DNA of 64,000 nt from Prevotella merdae (GTDB taxonomy: Bacteria > Bacteroidota > Bacteroidia > Bacteroidales > Bacteroidaceae). Numbering within the stretch: position 1 is the first letter of the stretch; the number at the start of each line of letters is the position of its first letter. Under the pieces are notes generated by a model. That model had not been told where the DNA came from, did not search any database, and saw nothing but the letters and a program-made list of their open reading frames with translations. A program made the position numbers and the translations under genes. This document shows, one piece after another, positions 1 through 7,419 of the stretch. The stretch spans positions 1,203,241 through 1,267,240 of the forward strand of contig NZ_LT985323.1 of assembly GCF_900290275.1 (NCBI RefSeq), read 5' to 3'.

Positions 1-47
1 TGCGCCGATGGTACTGCAATGCAATGCGGGAGAGTAGGTGGCTGCCT
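1..47 (+). rRNA. rrf: 5S ribosomal RNA, 3' end (partial)
   Basis: The first 47 bases match the conserved 3' part of bacterial 5S rRNA (GCCGATGGTACTGC, then GGGAGAGTAGG and a closing GCTGCC). A factor-independent terminator follows at once, as expected at the end of an rRNA operon. The rest of the gene lies outside the window, so the operon should continue to the left. Confidence 0.85.
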
Positions 48-57
48 TCTTTACTTG

Positions 58-95
58 AGGTCTTCAAGGTCTAACGACTTTGGAGACCTTTTTTT
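58..95 (+). terminator. rRNA operon terminator
   Basis: A 14-bp stem (58-71 with 76-89, two G-T wobbles) closes over a 4-base loop and runs into six T residues. It lies 11 bases after the 5S rRNA end. Confidence 0.85.
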
Positions 96-112
96 ATGTA
101 CTTATATATCGA

Positions 113-147
113 ATTGAATGTAAATAGAAATAAAACCATTATCTTTG
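113..147 (+). promoter_or_regulatory. Bacteroidota-type promoter for the LRR protein
   Basis: The -7 element TATCTTTG (140-147) is a full match to TAnnTTTG. A weak -33 element (ATTG, 113-116) lies 23 bases upstream. Transcription would start near 155, which rules out an in-frame start at 145 and supports the ATG at 211. Confidence 0.65.
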
Positions 148-210
148 CAATGTGTTTTGTTTTCAACAGACATGAATTTATTTAGTCATCACTATTTTAA
201 ACGATGTAAT

Positions 211-2145
211 ATGAAAAAAACTCTACTTATGATTTTCGCGCTTGCTGGCACAATAGCTGCGAGTGCACAGACAATTAATTTTGAGATAGATGGTTTGAAG
301 TATGAAACAACATCTGCAAATACTGCACGTGTGACAGAAGTTGCAACGTCGGAGTTTACAGTTGATGTTCCTGCTACAGTTGAACATGATGGCACTACCT
401 ATACTGTAAACAGTATTGGTGAGGAAGCTTTCTATTATAGCAAAATAACAAAATTGACATTGCCAGAGACTGTAGATTCTATCTATAAAAGAGCATTTGC
501 CACAACACAGTTTGCTGAAATCAAGCTGCCATCAAAACTTGTTTATATTGCTGACTACGCATTTAACTCATCAAATATAGAGAATCTTGTAATTCCTGCC
601 TCTGTCGATCACATCGGTTATGGAGCCTTCTTCACATGCAAGAAGTTGAACACTGTGAAATTTGAAGGCAATGTGAAAACAATGGATTCCTCGATATTCT
701 ATCACACTCCTGTGACTAAGGTAATATTGGCTGATGACATGACTAAGATTCCAACCAAGATGTTCCTGAAGTGTGACAAGCTCGCTGAAATCAATTGGCC
801 TGCAAATCTTGAGAGTATTGGTTCTGGAGCTTTCTACGATTGTGTAGCCCTTAAAACTTCAGCTTTGCCAGCAACTGTCAAGGAGATTGGCGACGAAGCT
901 TTCCTTAACTGCTCAAGCATCACTTCTGTTAACTTGCCTGCTGCACTTGAAAAGCTTGGCTCTTGCGCTTTTTCAATGACTTCAATCAATGATTTGACTA
1001 TAGACAGCAATAATGCCAATTTCAAGCTTGTTGACGGTGTTCTCTATTCTAAGGATGGTCGTCTACTCTACCTTGTTCAGATGAAGGGCTTGAAGAATGT
1101 GAATGTTGCAAGCCAGTGTATCGGTATCAATGGCGGTGCATTCTGGGGTAGCGAAGTTGAGACTGTAACTTTGCCTAAGAGCATGCTTGCCATCGACGAC
1201 TATGCTTTCTGTCAGTCGGCTTTGAAAAGCATCAATTTCCCAAGTTCGTTGGTGTTTGTTGGTGAGCAGGGTTTTGCCTCTACAAAACTTGCTGGTGAAT
1301 TGCGTCTGCCAGTTAACATGCCTATCGTAAGTGATGGGGCGTTTTCAGGAAACAAGGGCATTACATCTGTCGTGATTCCTTCGCTTGTAAAGTATGTTTA
1401 CGCTCATGCTTTCCACAACTGCAACAATCTTGCTACCATCACTTGCGAGGGCTCTAAGGCTCCTGAATTTGTAAATGTGTATGAAGACTATGACAGTCCA
1501 TTCTACAATATTATGGCGACAGAGGTTAACATACCTAAGGGTTCTGCTGATAGCTATAGAAGCGAGTACTGGACCGACTATCTTGCATTGAATGAGAGTG
1601 ACAATGCTGTACTTGCAGTTGTGTCAACAAGTCCTGAGAGCGGAGCCACTTTCTCAGAGAAAGATTTCACTGCTGCCTTTGACATTACCTTCGGGGAGCC
1701 TGTGACCATCGTTGAGGAGCATCCTGATGCATATCTTCGTGTGAGTGCAATTGGTGGTAATCCACTTTTGTCGGGTAATGTTCTTCAGCCAGATGATGTC
1801 TGGTATGTCACCTATCCTTTGGCAAGCAAGGAAACTGTACGTATTTGGGCAGCTGATAACGATTCTTACACTATGTCTTATGCAAGTGAGGCAGACAAGG
1901 AGTATACACTCGTTGTGCCTGCTGGCATCGTTAAGAATGCTGCTGGCGAACTTAACGAGCAGATTGTTATCAGCGTGAAGGGATATGACCCAAGTACTGG
2001 TATTGCCGACGCTACAGTTGCTCCTTCAGTTGCAACAGAGGTTTCGCGCTATAATGTTAATGGCATGAAGATTGGTAAGAACCAGAAGGGTATTGCTATC
2101 GTCAAGATGTCTGACGGTTCTGTAAAGAAAGTATTGGTTAAGTAA
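211..2145 (+). CDS. BspA-type leucine-rich repeat surface protein
   Basis: Secreted or surface-exposed protein of 644 residues. The start at 211 gives a clean signal peptide (MKKTLLMIF, cleavage after ASAQ); an earlier in-frame start would sit at the transcription start. Residues about 60-440 are tandem LRR_5 (BspA/TpLRR) units with the recurring pattern of a Phe or Ala before an Asn or Cys and a Leu-x-Leu-Pro strand (for example IGEEAFYYSKITKLTLPETV). An Ig-like or beta-rich segment follows at about 475-590. The end (YNVNGMKIG, then KKVLVK) resembles the short basic C-terminal tails of many Bacteroidales exported proteins. Proteins of this family bind host or matrix components; the ligand here cannot be read from sequence. 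The gene stands alone between its own promoter and terminator. Confidence 0.9.
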   Translation: MKKTLLMIFALAGTIAASAQTINFEIDGLKYETTSANTARVTEVATSEFTVDVPATVEHDGTTYTVNSIGEEAFYYSKITKLTLPETVDSIYKRAFATTQFAEIKLPSKLVYIADYAFNSSNIENLVIPASVDHIGYGAFFTCKKLNTVKFEGNVKTMDSSIFYHTPVTKVILADDMTKIPTKMFLKCDKLAEINWPANLESIGSGAFYDCVALKTSALPATVKEIGDEAFLNCSSITSVNLPAALEKLGSCAFSMTSINDLTIDSNNANFKLVDGVLYSKDGRLLYLVQMKGLKNVNVASQCIGINGGAFWGSEVETVTLPKSMLAIDDYAFCQSALKSINFPSSLVFVGEQGFASTKLAGELRLPVNMPIVSDGAFSGNKGITSVVIPSLVKYVYAHAFHNCNNLATITCEGSKAPEFVNVYEDYDSPFYNIMATEVNIPKGSADSYRSEYWTDYLALNESDNAVLAVVSTSPESGATFSEKDFTAAFDITFGEPVTIVEEHPDAYLRVSAIGGNPLLSGNVLQPDDVWYVTYPLASKETVRIWAADNDSYTMSYASEADKEYTLVVPAGIVKNAAGELNEQIVISVKGYDPSTGIADATVAPSVATEVSRYNVNGMKIGKNQKGIAIVKMSDGSVKKVLVK

Positions 2146-2167
2146 TAAGAAATTATATATTTATTTT

Positions 2168-2207
2168 AAGGCGGTGTAAGGGCTAAGGTTCTTACACCGC
2201 CTTTTTT
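2168..2207 (+). terminator. Factor-independent terminator after the LRR protein
   Basis: A perfect 13-bp stem (2168-2180 with 2191-2203) with a 10-base loop is followed by T residues, 22 bases past the stop codon. Confidence 0.9.
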
Positions 2208-2245
2208 ATCCTTAACTAATTTTTGTTAATTAATATCCTTGATAT

Positions 2246-2276
2246 TTTGTCATTAAAATTAATCGTATTACATTTG
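2246..2276 (+). promoter_or_regulatory. Promoter of the ABC transporter operon
   Basis: TTTG (2246-2249), a 19-base spacer and TACATTTG (2269-2276) match the Bacteroidota primary sigma consensus. The 5' UTR would be about 60 bases and contains AT-rich direct repeats (tagtac, taataa), a possible site for the GntR-type regulator encoded last in the operon. Confidence 0.75.
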
Positions 2277-2343
2277 CGGTGTATTACTATAGTAGTACAC
2301 TAATAAGTATATTATTGTTTAATAACAATCAAAACATAATGTT

Positions 2344-3159
2344 ATGATAGAATTAAAGAATGTGACGTTCGGTTATCCAGGAACAATGCGTGATATCTAT
2401 GAGGATTTTAGTATTTCGCTTTCAGAAAACAAAATATATGGACTTCTTGGGAAGAATGGTATGGGCAAGTCTACGCTGCTATATCTTATTTGTGGACTTC
2501 TGCGTGCATCATCTGGCAAGATAACTGTAGATGGATATGATGCGCAGTTGCGTCGTCCAGAGATGTTGAGTGAGATAATGATTGTGCCTGAGGAATTTGA
2601 GCTTCCTAAAGTGACGCTTGATGAATATGTCATGATAAATGCTCCGTTCTATCCACGTTTCTCGAAGGATGTGCTCGTAAATTGCCTGCAAAACTTTGAG
2701 TTGCCTCTTTCGCTTCGTCTTGACCAACTCTCAATGGGACAAAAGAAGAAAGTGTATATGTCGTTTGCACTTGCTGCAAATACGAAGTATCTGCTTATGG
2801 ATGAACCTACCAATGGATTGGATATTCCCTCAAAGAGTCAGTTTCGCAAGGTTGTGACAAGCTGCATGAGTGAAGACCGTACTATAATAATCTCCACTCA
2901 TCAAGTGCATGATGTAGAGCAGTTGCTCGACCATGTTCTTATTGTAGGCACAGACAAAATCTTGCTCAATGCCTCTACAGCCGATATAGCCGATGGCTAT
3001 GTGTTTGAGACACGCCGTCAAGGAGAGGACATGTCAGATGTAATCTATTCGGAATACGGTGTGCAAGGCACTCAAGTGATAGCCAAACGTGGTGACAAGG
3101 AAGAGACTCCTATAAATCTTGAGATGTTGTTCAATGCTGTGGTAGGAGGTAAGTTATAG
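2344..3159 (+). CDS. ABC transporter ATP-binding protein
   Basis: Cytoplasmic ATPase subunit of 271 residues, first gene of a three-gene operon with a membrane permease and a GntR-family regulator. Walker A is GKNGMGKST (36-44), the signature is LSMGQ (129-133), Walker B is YLLMDEP (149-155) with catalytic Glu154, and the H-loop His186 lies in STHQ. The signature has Met where LSGGQ has Gly. About 60 residues follow the nucleotide-binding core, a layout common in exporters of the YtrB/CcmA/BcrA type. Together with the next gene it probably forms an ABC-2-type exporter. The substrate is unknown; systems with YtrA-type regulators often respond to cell-wall antibiotics or peptides, which is a family-level analogy only. 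Confidence 0.93.
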   Translation: MIELKNVTFGYPGTMRDIYEDFSISLSENKIYGLLGKNGMGKSTLLYLICGLLRASSGKITVDGYDAQLRRPEMLSEIMIVPEEFELPKVTLDEYVMINAPFYPRFSKDVLVNCLQNFELPLSLRLDQLSMGQKKKVYMSFALAANTKYLLMDEPTNGLDIPSKSQFRKVVTSCMSEDRTIIISTHQVHDVEQLLDHVLIVGTDKILLNASTADIADGYVFETRRQGEDMSDVIYSEYGVQGTQVIAKRGDKEETPINLEMLFNAVVGGKL

Positions 3160-3202
3160 TATGTGTATATCTTAGCATTAATCATTTAAAACAAATATCA
3201 TT

Positions 3203-3997
3203 ATGTATAAATCATTTAAGTTCAACAATATGTGGCGCACTTTCCAGTGGATGCTTTTCAGCAACAGGCGTCAGCTTATTACATATTTTATAGGTATCAT
3301 TATAGCAACATTTGTAGGTGGAGAGTTACTGGTCTTGGATTTCAATCATTCCAATATTGCCGCTCGTGATTTTTATTTTCAAGAAAACTATAATGCTGCA
3401 AGTCTATATCTTGTTTATTTGTTTGCATACGGTTTGTGGATGTTGTATGGAGCGAATCAGATGTTTGACTTTATGGAGAGTAAGCAGTCAGCGATAACTT
3501 ATTTGATGCATCCAGCAACAGTAGCAGAGAAATATGTAGCCCGTTTAGTATATGTCTCACTTTTGTGGGCGATGATAGGTGGAGTAGGATTGCTTGTGGG
3601 TGATTTTCTGCGTTGGATTATTAATGTTGTGACATTAGGTAGTCATACACAGATGGCAATAGTGTATTTCTGGGAACAAATACTAAAACCACTTGCTTTG
3701 GAATTATGTGGTGATAGCAGTGTGCGGGTAGGAATTTCTTTGGTAAGTATCATTTGTGTATGGATGTATACATTCTATATTCTTGGCAGTGCTGTGTTTA
3801 GACGCTATCGTTTGTTGTTGACCACTGCAACACTCGTGTTTGTAATGGTATGCCTTATAAATAGTGATATTATTAATGAAGGAAGGGTTGCATTAACTTA
3901 TGTCATATTTATTGTATTGTCGATAGCCAATATCGTAGGTTCTTATATGCTTTTCAAGCGGATGCAGGTTATCAACAACAAGTGGTTAAATATATAA
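3203..3997 (+). CDS. ABC-2-type transporter permease subunit
   Basis: Integral membrane protein of 264 residues with about six hydrophobic segments (for example near residues 22-42, 70-92, 115-140, 185-205, 210-228 and 235-255). It has no signal peptide and no nucleotide-binding motifs. It lies 43 bases after the ATPase gene and is followed 11 bases later by the regulator, so it is very probably the membrane subunit of the same exporter. Sequence similarity to named permeases is not obvious by eye, so the assignment rests mainly on topology and operon position. Confidence 0.8.
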   Translation: MYKSFKFNNMWRTFQWMLFSNRRQLITYFIGIIIATFVGGELLVLDFNHSNIAARDFYFQENYNAASLYLVYLFAYGLWMLYGANQMFDFMESKQSAITYLMHPATVAEKYVARLVYVSLLWAMIGGVGLLVGDFLRWIINVVTLGSHTQMAIVYFWEQILKPLALELCGDSSVRVGISLVSIICVWMYTFYILGSAVFRRYRLLLTTATLVFVMVCLINSDIINEGRVALTYVIFIVLSIANIVGSYMLFKRMQVINNKWLNI

Positions 3998-4008
3998 AGT
4001 GTATCATT

Positions 4009-4368
4009 ATGCAGTTCAACAACGACAAACCAATATACCTCCAACTTGCCGACCGTCTTTCCGATGACATTGTTGACGGAAAATACAATGACGATGACCG
4101 TGTGCCGAGTGTGCGCGAGTTTGGCATGTGTTTTGAAGTGAATACTAATACAGCGATGAAGGCATACGATATGCTTTCGCGCGACAATGTTATATACAAC
4201 CGTCGCGGTCTTGGCTATTTTGTCACTCCTGGCGCCCGCGAGAAGATAATGGAGTCGCGTCGCAATGAGTTTATGACCTCTGTGTTGCCCGATGTTTTTC
4301 GCCAGATGCGTATGCTCGGCATTGGCATTGAAGAATTTACTAAGAAATGGAGTGAAAGTAGTAAGTAA
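4009..4368 (+). CDS. GntR-family (YtrA-type) transcriptional regulator
   Basis: DNA-binding regulator of 119 residues. An in-frame start at 3982 would overlap the permease gene; the ATG at 4009 starts exactly where the GntR winged helix begins (MQFNNDKPIYLQLADRL). Residues about 10-75 carry the conserved GntR pattern, including DDRVPSVREFG and VNTNTAMKAYDML. The short C-terminal helix pair instead of a large effector domain is typical of the YtrA subfamily, which usually sits in and represses an ABC-transporter operon. The position here, after the ATPase and permease, fits autoregulation of the whole operon. Confidence 0.92.
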   Translation: MQFNNDKPIYLQLADRLSDDIVDGKYNDDDRVPSVREFGMCFEVNTNTAMKAYDMLSRDNVIYNRRGLGYFVTPGAREKIMESRRNEFMTSVLPDVFRQMRMLGIGIEEFTKKWSESSK

Positions 4369-4404
4369 TGAATAAGGTTTATAAGTAGACTAAATAAGTT
4401 GAAT

Positions 4405-5400
4405 ATGGAAATAGAGAATCAGTATGTAAAGCAATATCCCGACCTCATGTCGGGCAAGAAGATAATGTATGTACACGGTTTTGGTTCGTCGGCACAGTCG
4501 GGTACAGTGGCAATGTTGCGCACTTTGCTGCCCAACGCAACCGTTGTGTCTCGTGATATCCCGCTTCATCCACAGGAGGGAATTGAGATGTTGCGACAGA
4601 TGTGCGAGGAGGAAAAGCCCGACTTGATAATAGGCACATCGATGGGCGGAATGTATACAGAGATGCTTTATGGTTACGACCGCATTGTGGTGAATCCTGC
4701 GTTTAAGATGGGCGATACAATGTCGAAGTTTACTGGCAAGCAGGTGTTTCAGAATCCGCGCCAGGATGGAGTGCAGGAATTTATGGTGACCAAGGGACTG
4801 ATAAAGGAGTATCAGGAGATGACAACGCATAATTTCGCTTCGGTCACTGATGAAGAACGAGGACGTGTGGTTGGATTGTTTGGCGATGCAGATCCCATTG
4901 TTAATACATTCGACTTGTTTTTGGAGCATTATCCCACAGCGATACGTTTTCATGGTGAACATCGTTTGACAGACAAGATAGCAATGCATTATCTTGTACC
5001 TATAATAAGATATATCGACGATCGTCAAAGTGGCAAAGAGCGTCCAGTGGTATATATCGATATTGAGACATTGCGCGACAGCTATGGCAAGGCAACTGCA
5101 TCAATGCACAAGGCATACGAGATGCTTATAGAGAATTATAATGTGTATGTGCTTGCTCCGCAGTCTACCAACAATCCGCAAGCTATGGTAGACGATGTTA
5201 AGTGGGTGGAGGAATATCTTAATGCACCAGCTTGGGGACGTGTGATATTCTCTAACGAACGCCAGTTGCAGTATGGTGACTATCTTATAGCTCCCGAAGC
5301 TCAGCCTGAATTTATGGGTACAACAATAGAGTGGGGAAGCGATGAATTTAAAACTTGGGAAGAGATAATCACGTTCTTTGAACGACTTTGTGGTCAATAA
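4405..5400 (+). CDS. YqiA-like alpha/beta hydrolase fused to a degenerate HAD/5'-nucleotidase-like domain
   Basis: Protein of 331 residues; ATG 4405 is preferred to an in-frame TTG at 4399. Residues 18-205 are a UPF0227/YqiA-type alpha/beta hydrolase: oxyanion loop HGFGSS (24-29), nucleophile elbow GTSMGG (77-82, Ser79), an acidic residue in FGDADP (159-164) and a His in FHGEHR (182-187). Residues 213-331 resemble the cytosolic 5'(3')-deoxyribonucleotidase (NT5C) group of the HAD superfamily: VVYIDIETL gives a nucleophile-like Asp219, but the second Asp of DxD is Glu221, and the later Lys and Asp-Asp positions appear as SNERQLQYGDYLIAPE. The second domain may therefore bind without catalysing. 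It follows the regulator gene by 36 bases and ends at a bidirectional terminator. Confidence 0.82.
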   Translation: MEIENQYVKQYPDLMSGKKIMYVHGFGSSAQSGTVAMLRTLLPNATVVSRDIPLHPQEGIEMLRQMCEEEKPDLIIGTSMGGMYTEMLYGYDRIVVNPAFKMGDTMSKFTGKQVFQNPRQDGVQEFMVTKGLIKEYQEMTTHNFASVTDEERGRVVGLFGDADPIVNTFDLFLEHYPTAIRFHGEHRLTDKIAMHYLVPIIRYIDDRQSGKERPVVYIDIETLRDSYGKATASMHKAYEMLIENYNVYVLAPQSTNNPQAMVDDVKWVEEYLNAPAWGRVIFSNERQLQYGDYLIAPEAQPEFMGTTIEWGSDEFKTWEEIITFFERLCGQ

Positions 5401-5415
5401 ACCATGGTTTAAACG

Positions 5416-5464
5416 AAAAACCGTGTAATGGTCGTACTATTGTATCTACCATTACACGGTTTTT
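5416..5464. terminator. Bidirectional terminator between convergent genes
   Basis: A 17-bp inverted repeat (5416-5432 with 5448-5464) carries A residues on the left and T residues on the right, so it works in both directions. It separates the hydrolase fusion gene (plus) from trpS (minus). Confidence 0.88.
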
Positions 5465-5472
5465 ATGTATTC

Positions 5473-6561
5473 TTATTTAGCGCGGAAACGTTCTGCCTGC
5501 TGTTTTATAAGCTCAACATCGTTGAAGTAGTCAATCTGCATAGCCTTGCGTACCTCATCCATAGTTTGAGCAGCAGTCTCACGTGCAGCCTCTGTGCCCT
5601 TCTTCAGAATATTATAGATTTCGGGTATATCCTGCTCGAATTCATGGCGACGTTGGCGCATAGGCTCAAGCATCTTGTTGAGTACATTGTTAAGGAACTT
5701 CTTTGTTGTTCCGTCGCCAATGCCACCATGCACATAATGCTCTTTCAGTTCGTCGAGAGTCTTGTATTCAGGCCAGAACTCAGCGAAGTCGTCGGGAGTG
5801 CTGAATGCCTCAAGATAAGTGAACACAGCATTACCCTCAAGATTGCCCGGTTCGTCCATGCTCATGCGTGGTGCACCGTTCGACATCTTCTTTACTTTCT
5901 TCCATACATCGGCAGCCGAGTCGGAAAGATAGATGCAGTTGCCAAGCGACTTCGACATCTTCTCCTTGCCATCGGTTCCTGGCAGACGACGTGCTGTGGC
6001 AATCTCAGGAAGCATAATCTCTGGCTCTACAAGCACCTCTCCGTAAGTCTGGTTGAAACGGCGCACAAGCTCACGAGTAACCTCAATCATCGGTTCCTGG
6101 TCTTCGCCAGCAGGCACTGTTGTAGCCTTGAACAGAGTGATGTCGGCAGCCTGGCTCACGGGATAGCAGAAGAATCCGAGCGGAATGTTAGCCTCGAAGT
6201 TGCGCATCTTGATTTCGGTCTTCACTGTAGGGTTGCGCTGAACGCGTGATACAGTGATGAGGTTCATCAGATAAGTTGTGAGCTCGGCAAGTTCTGGTAT
6301 CTGGCTCTGTATGAACAGGGTGCATTTTGAAGGGTCCAAACCTGCAGATAAGTAGTCGAGAGCCACCTCAATAATATTTTGGCGTATTTTTTCAGGATTA
6401 TCTGCATTGTCAGTCAAGGCCTGAACGTCAGCCATGAATACAAACATGCGGTCGAAATCGCCAGCGTTCTGCAGTTCAACGCGGCGTCGCAGTGAGCCAA
6501 CATAGTGGCCAAGGTGGAGCTTACCGGTAGGACGGTCGCCCGTAAGAATAACTTTTCCCAT
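5473..6561 (-). CDS. trpS: Tryptophan--tRNA ligase
   Basis: Class I aminoacyl-tRNA synthetase of 362 residues, cytoplasmic, charging tRNA-Trp. The HIGH motif is HLGH (16-19) after TGDRPTGKL, and the KMSKS loop is at 201-205. The tryptophan-binding region (about 130-150, with GFFCYPVSQAADITLF) and the AGEDQ segment are those of bacterial TrpS. At 362 residues it is slightly longer than the usual 330 or so, mainly through its C-terminal helices. It is a single-gene unit with its own promoter at 6653-6683. Confidence 0.97.
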   Translation of the reverse strand: MGKVILTGDRPTGKLHLGHYVGSLRRRVELQNAGDFDRMFVFMADVQALTDNADNPEKIRQNIIEVALDYLSAGLDPSKCTLFIQSQIPELAELTTYLMNLITVSRVQRNPTVKTEIKMRNFEANIPLGFFCYPVSQAADITLFKATTVPAGEDQEPMIEVTRELVRRFNQTYGEVLVEPEIMLPEIATARRLPGTDGKEKMSKSLGNCIYLSDSAADVWKKVKKMSNGAPRMSMDEPGNLEGNAVFTYLEAFSTPDDFAEFWPEYKTLDELKEHYVHGGIGDGTTKKFLNNVLNKMLEPMRQRRHEFEQDIPEIYNILKKGTEAARETAAQTMDEVRKAMQIDYFNDVELIKQQAERFRAK

Positions 6562-6652
6562 ATATGTTTTTTTAGTTTACAAGTTGATGAGTAGACAGTT
6601 GAATGCTTGATAATACTTCAAGCTATTTTGTCTTATTGTTCTCTATTTTATG

Positions 6653-6683
6653 CAAAGGTACTGCAAATAGTGTGAATATCAAA
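6653..6683 (-). promoter_or_regulatory. trpS promoter
   Basis: On the minus strand: TTTG (6683-6680), a 19-base spacer, then TACCTTTG (6660-6653). This leaves a 5' UTR of about 85 bases. I see no tRNA-like or tryptophan-attenuator structure in it. Confidence 0.8.
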
Positions 6684-6744
6684 GAAAAAGTGTCTTTAAC
6701 TTGTGTCCACTCCGCATGCTGTTAAAGCTTTTTTGTATATATAT

Positions 6745-6775
6745 TTTGTACGTTTCTCTATAATCACTACCTTTG
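6745..6775 (+). promoter_or_regulatory. Promoter upstream of the broken TPR gene and histidine kinase
   Basis: TTTG (6745-6748), a 19-base spacer and TACCTTTG (6768-6775). The promoter is intact although the first reading frame after it is broken; it may now serve mainly the downstream kinase gene. Confidence 0.8.
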
Positions 6776-6830
6776 CAGTAGAAAAATATTGTAAGTGTGG
6801 CGCATTAGTACTTATCTACAAAACAAATTT

Positions 6831-7419
6831 ATGAACTGGGTATTGCTTAAGACAAAATGGAAAAACATATATGTCATGCTGATATTTCTCGGTATGGCGT
6901 TTTCTGTTAGTGCCCAAAACAATCCACAGAAAATCAATGATAAGCTTTATCCTCTTTATATTAAAGCCTATAATATGCGCAAGCAAGCTTGCTTCCCAAC
7001 CTCTTGCTGATAGTCTGCGCCAAGCTGCAATAGCCATTGGCGATCGTTATGGCGAGTGCTTTGCCTTGCAGGTAAAATTCTTGTACGAATATTATAAACC
7101 CAACAACTTCAGACATTTCGACCAATCTTTGCAGGCATATATGGACAAAGTTCTGTCTTACGGAATGGACCGATTCTACTTTTATGCCGTATCTATGAAG
7201 ACATTTTATTATACCCGAGAGAAGCGCTACCTTGAGGGATTCCTCTATCTTCAAGAGCAGACCAAAATAGCCGAGAGCAAAAATAACCATTATAGAATAT
7301 GTATGTTACACCGTATGACAGGTGTTATACAGCATTCTCGTGGCGAATTATGGCAGAACAAAGATCACGCACCGCCAACAATGGTGATTTACAAACTGTA
7401 TAAAAGCAATGAGCAATAA
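6831..7419 (+). pseudogene. Frameshifted, truncated TPR sensor-protein gene
   Basis: Frame 1 (6831-7010) encodes a signal peptide (MNWVLLKTKWKNIYVM to SVSAQ) and the start of a TPR-type sensor (KLYPLYIKAYNMRK). It then runs into a stop. Frame 2 continues the same protein as KLASQPLADSLRQ through a helical TPR-like region to a stop at 7419. Removing C6984 would join the frames as NMRK-KLASQPLADSLRQ. The second half then ends in an unconserved tail (from about 7350) that overlaps the next start codon by 11 bases. The pattern matches the N-terminal sensor of Bacteroidales TPR histidine kinases, so this is probably a decayed relative of the kinase that follows. A sequencing error could explain the frameshift but not the missing kinase half. 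Confidence 0.7.

Noticed and set aside
5428-6249. Long plus-strand reading frame opposite trpS (273 codons)
   Set aside because: It is the antisense shadow of trpS, begins in the bidirectional terminator and has Cys/His/Leu-rich composition without domain features.
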